Part shown: piece after piece, positions 1-5,562 of the stretch
How the letters are laid out: the number at the start of each line of letters is the position of its first letter
How positions within the stretch are numbered: the stretch's first letter is position 1
Assembly: GCA_019247245.1 (NCBI GenBank)
Contig: JAFAPF010000539.1
Coordinates: 1 to 5,562 of the forward strand
Direction of reading: 5' to 3'
Origin: Rubrobacter sp.
GTDB taxonomy: Bacteria; Actinomycetota; Rubrobacteria; Rubrobacterales; Rubrobacteraceae
Length of the DNA stretch: 5,562 nucleotides
The notes under the pieces: model-generated
What the model was told of the DNA's origin: nothing
Databases searched by the model: none
The model's input: the letters and a program-made list of their open reading frames with translations, nothing else
Program-made: the position numbers and the translations under genes

Positions 1-29
1 CATCCTCAACGCGCTCGTTCCCGGTTCTT

Positions 30-35
30 TATACT
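30..35 (+). promoter_or_regulatory. Candidate -10 box (TATACT) for the GGDEF/EAL gene
   Basis: TATACT matches the TATAAT consensus at five of six positions and fits the actinobacterial TAnnnT pattern. It ends 10 nt before the ATG at 46, so transcription would start about 3-5 nt upstream of that ATG and give a nearly leaderless mRNA. No good -35 hexamer is visible at the usual spacing (about 6-13). The placement is inferred from sequence only. Confidence 0.35.
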
Positions 36-45
36 GAGCTCTGGA

Positions 46-2763
46 ATGCCTGATGCCTATTGCACAAGGTCACGAGCGTGGCGCGTCTATCTCGCACTGG
101 GGGTTCCCGCTGTCTGCGGGTACCTCGTGCTGCCGGATACGGCCGTAAAAGCTCTAATCTTATACACTGCTATCGCCCTCTCTGCAGTAGTGGCCATCGT
201 GATCGGCACTTGGATAAACCGTCCGGCCCGTCCACTTATCTGGTACCTGTTCGCGACCGGCCTGCTGATGCTCACCATCGGCAACACGATGTTCAGCTTC
301 TATGAGTACATCTTGGAAATCGACCCTTTCCCCTCCCTAGCCGACGCGCTATACCTCGGTGGTTACCTGCCGATCACCGCTGGCTTGCTGGTTCTGGTCC
401 GATGCCGCACCCCTGGCGGGGACCGGGCCAGCTTCTTGAACGCTGCGATCTTCACGGCCAGCCTAGGCTTGTTGGCCTGGATTTTCTTGATAGCACCGTA
501 CGTCTGGAACTCTTCGCTGTCGGCGCTCGATCGCTTGGTCCTAGTAGCTTATCCACTCGCCGACATGCTGCTGCTCGCGGTCTTGGCCCGCTTCATGTTC
601 ACACCAAGCACGCTTACCTTCGCGTACTATCTACTCCTCATGAGCTTCACAACGATGCTAGCTTGCGACGTAGCATTCGCCACTACAGAGCTTGCGGGCA
701 CCTTCGAGAGTGGTGGCCTTATCGACGCCGGGTTCCTATTCTCCTACATACTGGTGGGTACCACCGGCTTGCATCCGACCATGGCAACGCTATCTGAGCC
801 GGTATCTGAGCGAAAGGTAAAGTTCTCGCGTACACGCCTAGCTCTGCTCGTCGGAGCCTTGCTGGTGGCGCAGACGGCTGTCGTGATCCAGGCAACAAGC
901 GGAGCGCAAATCGATGTTCCGGTAGTAATAGGAAGTTCGGTTGTGCTGTTCTCGCTCGTCGTGGTCCGCGTATGGGATGTCCTGCGCACTCTGATGAAGG
1001 CTTTGCGCGAGCAGAAGTGGGCCCAAGACGCGTTGCGCGAAAGCGAGGAACGCCTTCAAAGCCTGGCCAACGCAACCTTTGAAGGTATCATCGTAAGTGA
1101 CGGGGGTGAGATCCTAGAGGCGAACGAGACCTATGCCACAATGCTAGGGTACGATCTCCCAGAAGTCATTGGCAAGTCCGTGCTGGAACTTATCGCACCC
1201 AAGTTCCGCGCTCTGGCTCAGCAAAACATCTTTTCGGACTCCGAAGAGCCTTACGAAGTCGTCGCCCTTAGAAAGGACGGTACACCTCTCAACCTCGAAG
1301 TACGAGGAAAAGCGTCTTCGTACCAGGGGCGCGCCGTCCGCGTGAGCGCGGTACGCGACGTCACCGAGCGTAAGGCTTTCGAGCAACAACTGCAGCACCA
1401 AGCGTTCCATGATCCTCTAACCAATTTACCGAACCGAGTCTTATTTCAGGACCGCCTCAAACATGCCTTGGCAAGGCTTAACCGGCGAGAGGGTAAGGTT
1501 GCGGTTCTGTTCATGGACCTCGACAACTTCAAGGTGATAAACGACTCCCTAGGTCATGCAACAGGAGACCAGCTGCTCGTCGCGGTAGCAGGACGCGTCT
1601 CTAGATGTCTCAAGCCGGGAGATACGGCCGCTCGCTTAGGAGGCGACGAGTTCACTATCTTGCTTGAAGAAGTTACGCACATAAGCGAAGCAGCTCAGGT
1701 TGCAGAGAGAATAGCGGAGAGACTAAAACCCTCCTTCACAATCGAGGGACACGAGCTGTTTATCACCACCAGCATAGGGGTGGCCTTTGGTGAGTCTCCT
1801 GCGGATGAGCCGGGAGAGCTGCTGCGCAAGGCTGATCTGGCAATGCACTGGGCCAAGTCTGAGGGCAAAAACCTCTACGAAGTGTTCGATCCGGTCATGA
1901 ACGCTCAAGCTCTAGAACGCTTATCGTTAGAGAACGATCTCAGGCAAGCTCTCGAACGAGATGAACTCAAAGTTTACTATCAACCCATGGTGCAGCTGGC
2001 TGCCAACCCTCGGCAGCGCATTAGATCTAGAGGAAGCCCAGCGATACTTGCTCCATCGGGTACCAAGGGACTGGAGATCGTAGGGATAGAGGCGTTAGTA
2101 CGCTGGGAGCACCCTGAGCGCGGCCTGACGCTACCTCGGGAGTTCATACCAATAGCGGAGGAGACCGGCTTGATCGCGCCGATCGGGCAGTGGGTGTTGG
2201 AGGAAGCGTGTCGTCAGGCGAGGATGTGGCAAGAGCAGTACCCCACCGAGCCACCGCTAATGATTAGCGTAAACCTCTCATTAAGACAGTTGCAGCATCC
2301 CACGTTGGTCCAAGACATTGACCGAACCTTACAAGAGAGTGGGCTCGATCCACACACTCTGGTTCTTGAGATCACGGAGAGCGTTGCGATGAAGGACGTG
2401 GAATCCACTGTCGGTTTGCTCCAGGAGCTCAAGGACTTGGGGATAAAGCTAGCGATCGATGACTTGGGGACAGGGCACAGCTCACTGAGCTATCTTATCA
2501 AGCGCTTCGGGATAACCTTCGTGAAGTTTGATCGATCGTTTATTGAGGAGCTAGGAGAGGATGACGAGCTTAAGGTGATACTATCATCAATGATCAACCT
2601 CTTGCATGCCCTAGGCTTGCAGGCAATTGCCGAAGGGGTAGAAACCATCGAGCAATTTACTCAGCTGTCGAGCCTTGGATGTGACATAGCTCAAGGAAAC
2701 TACTTCTCAGAGCCGCTCTCAAACGAAGCAGTACGCGCACTGCTCCAAACACGCGTCCACTAG
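46..2763 (+). CDS. Membrane-anchored PAS-GGDEF-EAL protein (putative bifunctional diguanylate cyclase/c-di-GMP phosphodiesterase)
   Basis: This 905-residue protein probably makes and degrades the second messenger cyclic di-GMP at the inner face of the membrane. Residues 1-310 hold about ten hydrophobic segments, an integral-membrane sensor of unknown ligand. A helical linker (about 311-337) leads to a PAS domain (about 338-450). The GGDEF domain starts at DPLTNLPNR (456) and has metal-binding D491 and an intact GGDEF at 532-536. Its product-inhibition site reads KPGD (523-526) instead of RxxD. The EAL domain keeps E682 (EAL), N743, E778 (ITES), D805-D806, K827 and E863, so phosphodiesterase activity is plausible. 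About 25 extra residues sit between YYQPMVQL and the EAL motif, and loop 6 reads DDLGTG rather than DDFGTG. The frame is open to the left window edge and no SD precedes ATG 46, so a longer protein cannot be excluded; the -10 box just upstream favours this start. Two TAG stops lie in tandem at the end. Confidence 0.93.
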   Translation: MPDAYCTRSRAWRVYLALGVPAVCGYLVLPDTAVKALILYTAIALSAVVAIVIGTWINRPARPLIWYLFATGLLMLTIGNTMFSFYEYILEIDPFPSLADALYLGGYLPITAGLLVLVRCRTPGGDRASFLNAAIFTASLGLLAWIFLIAPYVWNSSLSALDRLVLVAYPLADMLLLAVLARFMFTPSTLTFAYYLLLMSFTTMLACDVAFATTELAGTFESGGLIDAGFLFSYILVGTTGLHPTMATLSEPVSERKVKFSRTRLALLVGALLVAQTAVVIQATSGAQIDVPVVIGSSVVLFSLVVVRVWDVLRTLMKALREQKWAQDALRESEERLQSLANATFEGIIVSDGGEILEANETYATMLGYDLPEVIGKSVLELIAPKFRALAQQNIFSDSEEPYEVVALRKDGTPLNLEVRGKASSYQGRAVRVSAVRDVTERKAFEQQLQHQAFHDPLTNLPNRVLFQDRLKHALARLNRREGKVAVLFMDLDNFKVINDSLGHATGDQLLVAVAGRVSRCLKPGDTAARLGGDEFTILLEEVTHISEAAQVAERIAERLKPSFTIEGHELFITTSIGVAFGESPADEPGELLRKADLAMHWAKSEGKNLYEVFDPVMNAQALERLSLENDLRQALERDELKVYYQPMVQLAANPRQRIRSRGSPAILAPSGTKGLEIVGIEALVRWEHPERGLTLPREFIPIAEETGLIAPIGQWVLEEACRQARMWQEQYPTEPPLMISVNLSLRQLQHPTLVQDIDRTLQESGLDPHTLVLEITESVAMKDVESTVGLLQELKDLGIKLAIDDLGTGHSSLSYLIKRFGITFVKFDRSFIEELGEDDELKVILSSMINLLHALGLQAIAEGVETIEQFTQLSSLGCDIAQGNYFSEPLSNEAVRALLQTRVH

Positions 2764-2904
2764 TAGAGTGAACCCCTCTGCTGAGTCTGCAGGTAACAAA
2801 ACCGCATGACACCCAGAACAAGCTAATAAATAGAGGAAATAGCCGAAAGGAGATAGCCGCGAGATTTAGGTAGCTAGATACCCTTGCCCTCTTCTCTAGG
2901 CTTT

Positions 2905-3606
2905 TCACAGACCTTGATCTGTCGATCGCGAGCTTGTCGGCTTGGTATGTTGAGGATCGCTGGGTTGGTAATCCATACTCTGCAAACGCTCTCTCATCAT
3001 GCTTAGGAAAGACTCTGTGTCGTTTAGATGCGGGAACGGCTGGTCCTTTGGTGCCATCACTCCCAGAAACTCGCATAAGGGCTCCCAGCCCTCCTTTACC
3101 TCGTACACTAGCAGCCGGTCAGAGGGCACATACTCCTTGACCTCTTTATTGTGGTGCTTGAAAACCTCGATAGCATAGTGGCGGTCTTCAAAGTTTCCAC
3201 CAAAGGTTCTTTCCCATACAAGCTTCTCGATCATTTGGGGAGGACGGCCTACAGCTGCGGGAATTCGGGTAGATACCTGACGTGGGCCTGAATAGATGGT
3301 GTTCTTGGTGCTTTCGTACCATTTCTCAGGATCCCGAACAGTAAGTAGTACCTTCGCCTCAGGGTAAACTTCCATGAGTTCTTTGTAGAAGGCGGCTGCA
3401 GGCCAGTCTACGGTCGCTTGGTAGCCTGAAAACAGCTTCTTCCAGTCTACAGGCCCTCCTTGGGCGGCAGCACTCCACAGCTCTATATGTGCAGGGTTTT
3501 CGAACACCTCAACCATGTGGTAGCAGGGCCCGTAGCCGAGTTCTTCCAGTGCTACCTTAAGAGACATGGTGCCCGTTCGTCCGAAACCAGCCCCGATTAT
3601 CTTCAC
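2905..3606 (-). CDS. Sulfotransferase family protein (PAPS-dependent, Sulfotransfer_4-like)
   Basis: This 233-residue protein is predicted to transfer sulfate from PAPS to an unidentified acceptor; it shows no signal peptide. The N-terminus carries the 5'-phosphosulfate loop GAGFGRTGTMS (residues 5-15). R91 and S99 in LTVRDPEKWYEST are spaced by eight residues, as in the 3'-phosphate-binding motif of sulfotransferases. YHM (29-31), VDWP (66-69) and the EGWEPLCEFLG and NDTESF stretches are typical of the bacterial small sulfotransferase/P-loop family of about 210-240 residues. I chose the GTG at 3606, 18 codons inside the longest frame, because AGGAG lies 7 nt before it and family members start right at this position. 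The longer start at 3660 directly abuts its AGGAGGA. The gene converges on the GGDEF/EAL gene with a gap of about 140 nt. The last 25 or so residues are polar and poorly conserved-looking. Substrate and pathway cannot be told. Confidence 0.88.
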   Translation of the reverse strand: MKIIGAGFGRTGTMSLKVALEELGYGPCYHMVEVFENPAHIELWSAAAQGGPVDWKKLFSGYQATVDWPAAAFYKELMEVYPEAKVLLTVRDPEKWYESTKNTIYSGPRQVSTRIPAAVGRPPQMIEKLVWERTFGGNFEDRHYAIEVFKHHNKEVKEYVPSDRLLVYEVKEGWEPLCEFLGVMAPKDQPFPHLNDTESFLSMMRERLQSMDYQPSDPQHTKPTSSRSTDQGL

Positions 3607-3613
3607 AAAGCGT

Positions 3614-3619
3614 CTCCTC
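3614..3619 (-). promoter_or_regulatory. Shine-Dalgarno site that sets the sulfotransferase start
   Basis: On the - strand this reads GAGGAG, 7 nt before the GTG at 3606. The spacing is ideal and supports the shorter start over the GTG at 3660, whose AGGAGGA (3661-3667) has no spacer. Confidence 0.6.
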
Positions 3620-3684
3620 TCACTCACGTCTAGGCTTCTATAACATACCTTAAGAATCACTCCTCCTACAGCGGTGTCCAGTCC

Positions 3685-3713
3685 ATAGTTATTGAACCAA
3701 TAGACGGTGGCAA
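3685..3713 (-). promoter_or_regulatory. Candidate promoter of the sulfotransferase gene
   Basis: On the - strand TTGCCA (3708-3713, five of six to TTGACA) is followed after 17 nt by AACTAT (3685-3690), a weak -10. Transcription would begin near 3678 and leave an untranslated leader of about 70 nt before the GTG. That leader contains a second SD-like AGGAGGA at 3661-3667. The -10 match is poor, so this is tentative. Confidence 0.3.
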
Positions 3714-4124
3714 GTCGCCTATGATCTACTCACACGTCTCGTTAGCCTCTTCAGCAATCTGTGCTTGTTGCAATATCAGTGCAATACGCTGTAGGTTGCA
3801 GGAAGACCAACCTTTCGGAGACTGTTAGTGGTATCTCGGTATCTAGAGACTTTCAGGGACAGTATTTTGAGGCAAAAAGGAGTCGGGGCACGACCGGAAT
3901 CTAGCGGACGGCTCGGGATCATCTCGCGCCAGAGGCAGAGAGGATAGCGGAGCTAAGGGCCAGGAGGATGTATCACCTAAACTACCCGTCCTTCACCTGT
4001 ATTTCGTTTGCTGGCACTGCTTCGTTTGCTGGCACTGCTATGTCCTCATGCTCTCCATTTGCCTTGGTGCACCAAGGGTGAAGATGGCGCTTCCTAGCAC
4101 ACCAATGCCCCCAACACAACGCTC
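3714..4124. other. Intergenic stretch with no convincing gene
   Basis: Only short frames occur here and none has a well-spaced SD sequence or a recognisable product. The longest worth naming is a 37-codon + strand frame (3968-4081), whose ATG directly touches an AGGAGG. The stretch holds the 18-bp tandem duplication at 4003-4038 and a small dyad, AGGTTG (3793-3798) with CAACCT (3808-3813). It could be decayed coding sequence or an untranslated region; nothing decides between these. Confidence 0.5.
4003..4038. repeat. Perfect 18-bp tandem direct duplication
   Basis: The unit TTCGTTTGCTGGCACTGC occurs twice back to back without a mismatch (4003-4020 and 4021-4038). It is a multiple of three, so it would repeat six residues in any coding frame: SFAGTA in one + frame, AVPANE in one - frame. 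The lack of divergence suggests a recent slippage event. No third copy is present nearby. Confidence 0.9.
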
Positions 4125-4382
4125 CTAATTGCGATCGTGTGCTCTCAAGCTCCGTAGTAGCTCCATGACCCCGACGACTTCTTCATCCTTCTCGTCGAGG
4201 CGATCAGCAAGAGTAAGCCTCTCTCCGCACCCACACTCAAATACGGTGCGCCGCTCTGAATACCAGTCTTCTTCTTGACCCAGAAGGATCATCTTCTCCC
4301 CGCACAGGCACCTAAGGACTATGCGCTTCGAGCAAAGTACGTAGTGCTCCGGCTCTCGCTCTGAGCCCGAAAAATGTCGCAT
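4125..4382 (-). CDS. Small protein with two CxCG knuckles, probably zinc binding
   Basis: This 85-residue hypothetical protein carries two matching half-sites, C25-L-C27-G-E and C50-G-C52-G-E-R, separated by 22 residues, with a further cysteine at C17. Paired CxCG turns usually form a zinc ribbon or rubredoxin-like knuckle, so metal binding is inferred. The tail (about 60-85) is charged and probably helical. No signal peptide or membrane segment is seen, so it should be cytoplasmic. ATG 4382 is chosen over the TTG at 4388 because GAGGGGG lies 7 nt before the ATG but nearly touches the TTG. A TATAAA box 31 nt upstream supports independent transcription. The gene is divergent from the sepF-like gene. 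I do not recognise a named family; such proteins can act in DNA or RNA binding or as small adaptors, but nothing here selects a role. Confidence 0.7.
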   Translation of the reverse strand: MRHFSGSEREPEHYVLCSKRIVLRCLCGEKMILLGQEEDWYSERRTVFECGCGERLTLADRLDEKDEEVVGVMELLRSLRAHDRN

Positions 4383-4389
4383 GTGCAAT

Positions 4390-4396
4390 CCCCCTC
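4390..4396 (-). promoter_or_regulatory. Shine-Dalgarno site of the CxCG-knuckle gene
   Basis: GAGGGGG on the - strand, 7 nt before ATG 4382. It decides the start, because the alternative TTG at 4388 has a spacer of only one base. Confidence 0.55.
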
Positions 4397-4413
4397 TTCA
4401 TCTCTGCGCCATG

Positions 4414-4419
4414 TTTATA
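4414..4419 (-). promoter_or_regulatory. Candidate -10 box (TATAAA) for the CxCG-knuckle gene
   Basis: TATAAA on the - strand matches the -10 consensus at five of six positions. A start near 4407 would give a leader of about 25 nt that includes the SD sequence. No clear -35 box is seen at 16-18 nt spacing, so the call rests on one hexamer and its position. Confidence 0.35.
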
Positions 4420-4501
4420 CAAGGCTAACTTTACACATTCGCATGGTCAGCACAACGTGAAGCCTGTTCAACTTGATGTAGCTTATGCTTTACCCACAAT
4501 A

Positions 4502-4550
4502 CCTTAAAGGCTAAGCTAAGAGTTAGCTTAGTATGACATCTCCTTTAAGG
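4502..4550. repeat. Nested perfect inverted repeat upstream of the sepF-like gene
   Basis: Two perfect 9-bp dyads are nested. The inner pair is CTAAGCTAA (4511-4519) and TTAGCTTAG (4523-4531) around a GAG loop. The outer pair is CCTTAAAGG (4502-4510) and CCTTTAAGG (4542-4550). Inner and outer stems are contiguous on the left arm and separated by a 10-nt bulge (4532-4541) on the right. As RNA this gives an 18-bp hairpin with a one-sided bulge. No T tract follows, so it is not a standard Rho-independent terminator. It lies between two divergent genes, 76 nt before the GTG of the sepF-like gene. It could be an operator, a 5' leader structure or a mobile-element relic. Confidence 0.8.
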
Positions 4551-4613
4551 AGTCTAACCCTCCTACATGTGCGAGATGGCTCTCTTCCTGAGCGGTGAGG
4601 CTCTCTATTAGAG

Positions 4614-4619
4614 TAGGAT
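4614..4619 (+). promoter_or_regulatory. TAGGAT: -10-like hexamer or Shine-Dalgarno core before the sepF-like gene
   Basis: TAGGAT fits the actinobacterial TAnnnT -10 pattern and ends 7 nt before the GTG at 4627, which would give a leaderless mRNA. The AGGA inside it (4615-4618) is equally well placed, 8 nt before the GTG, to serve as an SD sequence. The sequence alone cannot separate the two readings. Either one supports the GTG start. Confidence 0.35.
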
Positions 4620-4626
4620 ACCCAAT

Positions 4627-4911
4627 GTGGAAGAGAAGCGGATTAGTATCATAAAACCGAGGAACTTCGACGAAGCTCAAGCTTTGGCCGATTGCCTCAA
4701 GAGCCAGCAGCCTGTGATCCTGAACCTTCAGCAAGCCGATGGAGAGCTCTCAAGGCGGATCGTAGACTTCTGCGCTGGACTCACCTATGCGCTGGACGGT
4801 CAGCTACAGAGTATTACCAGTGGCCTTTTCCTGTTGACGCCACGTAACGTGATAGTCTCGGCTAAGGAACGTGAGCGGCTCGTCGAGGGAGCGTTCTTCA
4901 ACCAGCTTTAG
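4627..4911 (+). CDS. sepF: SepF-like cell division protein, core domain only
   Basis: The 94 residues align throughout with the C-terminal core of SepF, the FtsZ-binding protein that helps tether and align the Z ring. Diagnostic stretches are IKPRNFDEAQALADCL (9-24), PVILNLQ (29-35), RRIVDFCAGLTYALDGQLQ (43-61) and GLFLLTPRNVIV (66-77). Typical bacterial SepF is about 130-180 residues and begins with a membrane-binding amphipathic helix and a linker; both are missing. The frame is closed upstream by TAG at 4609-4611, so this is not a wrong start choice. The GTG start is supported by AGGA 8 nt upstream. The gene stands alone, with no ftsZ, yggT or divIVA beside it, which suggests an extra paralogue rather than the main division gene. 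It might form dimers with full-length SepF, work in the cytosol, or be a horizontally acquired copy; which of these holds is not visible. Confidence 0.85.
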   Translation: MEEKRISIIKPRNFDEAQALADCLKSQQPVILNLQQADGELSRRIVDFCAGLTYALDGQLQSITSGLFLLTPRNVIVSAKERERLVEGAFFNQL

Positions 4912-5069
4912 GTCAAGAACATCTACGCTGCTGCTCACCTTGTTTAGAGAATACGCATACCTCCTGGCCAGAGCTACTATCCTCCGGGCAATGCTGTGCA
5001 AAGTTTCCGCGAAGATCAAACCCAACCAGACAGTAATGCCCCTTCTGACTATCATCTAACGTAGTATGC

Positions 5070-5207
5070 CTTCTAGGAAGCCGCGTCGAGATCACCCTCG
5101 ATGCCTATAGCCATTTGCCGCCAACCATACAGGAAAGCGCCATTCGCGCCCTCGAAGAGGCTTTGGAACAAGGATCCCAGGCAAGAAGAGGGCCAGGGAA
5201 CCCCTGA
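5070..5207 (+). pseudogene. C-terminal remnant of a tyrosine recombinase/phage-type integrase
   Basis: From about 5073 the frame reads LGSRVEITLDAYSHLPPTIQ and continues ESAIRALEEAL before the TGA at 5205-5207. This matches the end of Xer/phage integrases, where LGH is followed by S.VTLDTYSH and a C-terminal helix; Y at 5106-5108 would be the nucleophile. Intact relatives read LGHS at this point, whereas here the histidine is absent (LGS), consistent with a 3-nt loss. Nothing upstream encodes the rest of the catalytic domain: the same frame is closed at 5046-5048, and neither other + strand frame shows an integrase motif. The original enzyme would have been about 300-400 residues, so this is roughly the last tenth. 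A Rho-independent terminator overlaps the stop. It indicates that an integrative element once lay here. Confidence 0.75.
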
Positions 5208-5215
5208 CCCTTTTT
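5190..5215 (+). terminator. Rho-independent terminator overlapping the recombinase stop codon
   Basis: The stem pairs 5190-5198 (GGGCCAGGG) with 5202-5210 (CCCTGACCC), with a single C-A mismatch and a 3-nt AAC loop. Five T residues (5211-5215) follow directly. The recombinase TGA (5205-5207) lies inside the right arm. This is the only canonical terminator I can see in the window. Confidence 0.75.
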
Positions 5216-5440
5216 GACGCTTAGACTGCCTACTCTTAGTGGTTAGTCTTGAGCCTGGAGCTTCGCGTACGCCTACCTACTACTATGTGCAGTGACCCGC
5301 CCAGCAGCGACTTTTTCAACAGGCTCACTGCTACTAGCAGCCTTGGGGCCCCTACAGCGTTAGGTGCAGGAAGCAAAGGTGAACCGGGATCCTTCATAGG
5401 TCTCTAGCCGCTGGCCTCCTATAACCCAGCTGAATAAACC
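5208..5440. other. Intergenic spacer, possible decayed insertion-sequence end
   Basis: No frame of useful length is present. ACTTTTTCAACAGGCTC (5311-5327) resembles the terminal sequence often found just after transposase genes of IS1182/IS5-type elements. A short frame ending in TGA at 5293-5295 lies just before it. No matching opposite end was found within the window. The resemblance is from memory and weak. Confidence 0.25.
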
Positions 5441-5562
5441 TTACGGCCTCCCCTCCCTAACCATCGCCTCGTAAAGCTCGTCGGGGTCGAAGTGTTCGGC
5501 AAGTACGCGACCAGCGGCTTCTATCTCCACCGGCACCGTCAAGGTGTCCCTTTGGAAGCCTC
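5441..5562 (-). CDS. C-terminal end of an unrecognised protein (runs off the right edge)
   Basis: The last 39 codons of a - strand gene end at TAA (5441-5443); the frame is open to the window edge. The visible peptide includes LTVPVEIEAAGRVLAEHF and then DPDELYEAMVREGRP. It is acidic, helical-looking and without cysteines or membrane segments. Codon third positions are mostly G or C, as expected for a real gene in this type of genome, and the other two - strand frames are interrupted. The end does not identify a family. The gene runs towards the recombinase remnant and is convergent with it. Confidence 0.55.
   Translation of the reverse strand, partial: GFQRDTLTVPVEIEAAGRVLAEHFDPDELYEAMVREGRP

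Noticed and set aside
2657..3076. 139-codon - strand frame across both convergent gene ends.
   Set aside because: It overlaps the 3' ends of two clear genes and its start is inside the sulfotransferase. Only its hydrophobic middle is kept, as a low-interest finding.
3793..3813. Dyad AGGTTG/CAACCT considered as a terminator.
   Set aside because: It has only six pairs, a 9-nt loop and no T tract.
3968..4081. 37-codon + strand frame containing the duplicated SFAGTA unit.
   Set aside because: Its ATG directly touches AGGAGG, leaving no spacer for initiation, and the product is not recognisable.
4040..4125. Readthrough of the TAG after the CxCG-knuckle protein into a 28-codon in-frame extension.
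   Set aside because: There is no sign of recoding, and the extension shows no motif; the protein is complete without it.
4567..4611. 14-codon frame before sepF, considered as a leader peptide.
   Set aside because: The nearest SD-like AAGGAG is 14 nt away, and the peptide has no run of regulatory codons.
4893..4919. GTTCTT/AAGAAC dyad spanning the sepF stop, considered as a terminator.
   Set aside because: Six pairs with a 16-nt loop and no T run after it.
4804..5055. 83-codon - strand frame opposite the end of sepF.
   Set aside because: About 40 percent lies antisense to a well-supported gene, and the product resembles no family.
4871..5059. 62-codon + strand frame overlapping the end of sepF, with a Leu-rich stretch; YggT was considered because it often follows sepF.
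   Set aside because: The GTG start is only 2 nt after its AAGGA, the first 14 codons overlap sepF, and I see no YggT motif. It could be real, but nothing supports it.

Overview
The window looks like an accessory, low-gene-density stretch of an actinobacterial chromosome. The case for Actinomycetota rests on three things: the membrane sensor of the GGDEF/EAL protein, a SepF-type division protein, and a Sulfotransfer_4-type sulfotransferase. A Rubrobacter-like lineage is my best guess, from remembered family resemblance only. No marker gene is present to fix the taxon.

Left part (1-2763, + strand): one large gene for a membrane-bound PAS-GGDEF-EAL protein, a putative bifunctional cyclic-di-GMP enzyme. 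A good -10 box lies only 10 nt before its ATG, which suggests a nearly leaderless mRNA. Middle (2905-3606, - strand): a PAPS-dependent sulfotransferase that converges on the first gene. A gap of about 500 bp follows, with no convincing gene; it holds a perfect 18-bp tandem duplication. Then (4125-4382, - strand) comes an 85-residue protein with two CxCG knuckles, probably metal binding, with its own Shine-Dalgarno (SD) sequence and possible promoter.

Right part: a divergent intergenic region carries a striking nested inverted repeat (4502-4550). It is followed by a short + strand sepF-like gene (4627-4911) that encodes only the SepF core domain, without the usual N-terminal membrane anchor. 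Downstream is the C-terminal remnant of a tyrosine recombinase (about 5070-5207), whose stop codon sits inside a clear Rho-independent terminator (5190-5215). The right edge holds the last 39 codons of an unrecognised - strand gene (5441 to edge).

I see no operon linking these genes; each appears to be its own transcription unit. The recombinase remnant, the odd small genes and the long gaps suggest past mobile-element activity and decay. I found no tRNA, rRNA, CRISPR array or complete insertion sequence. The most notable items are the anchorless SepF paralogue with its structured upstream region, and the insertion in the EAL domain of the c-di-GMP protein.
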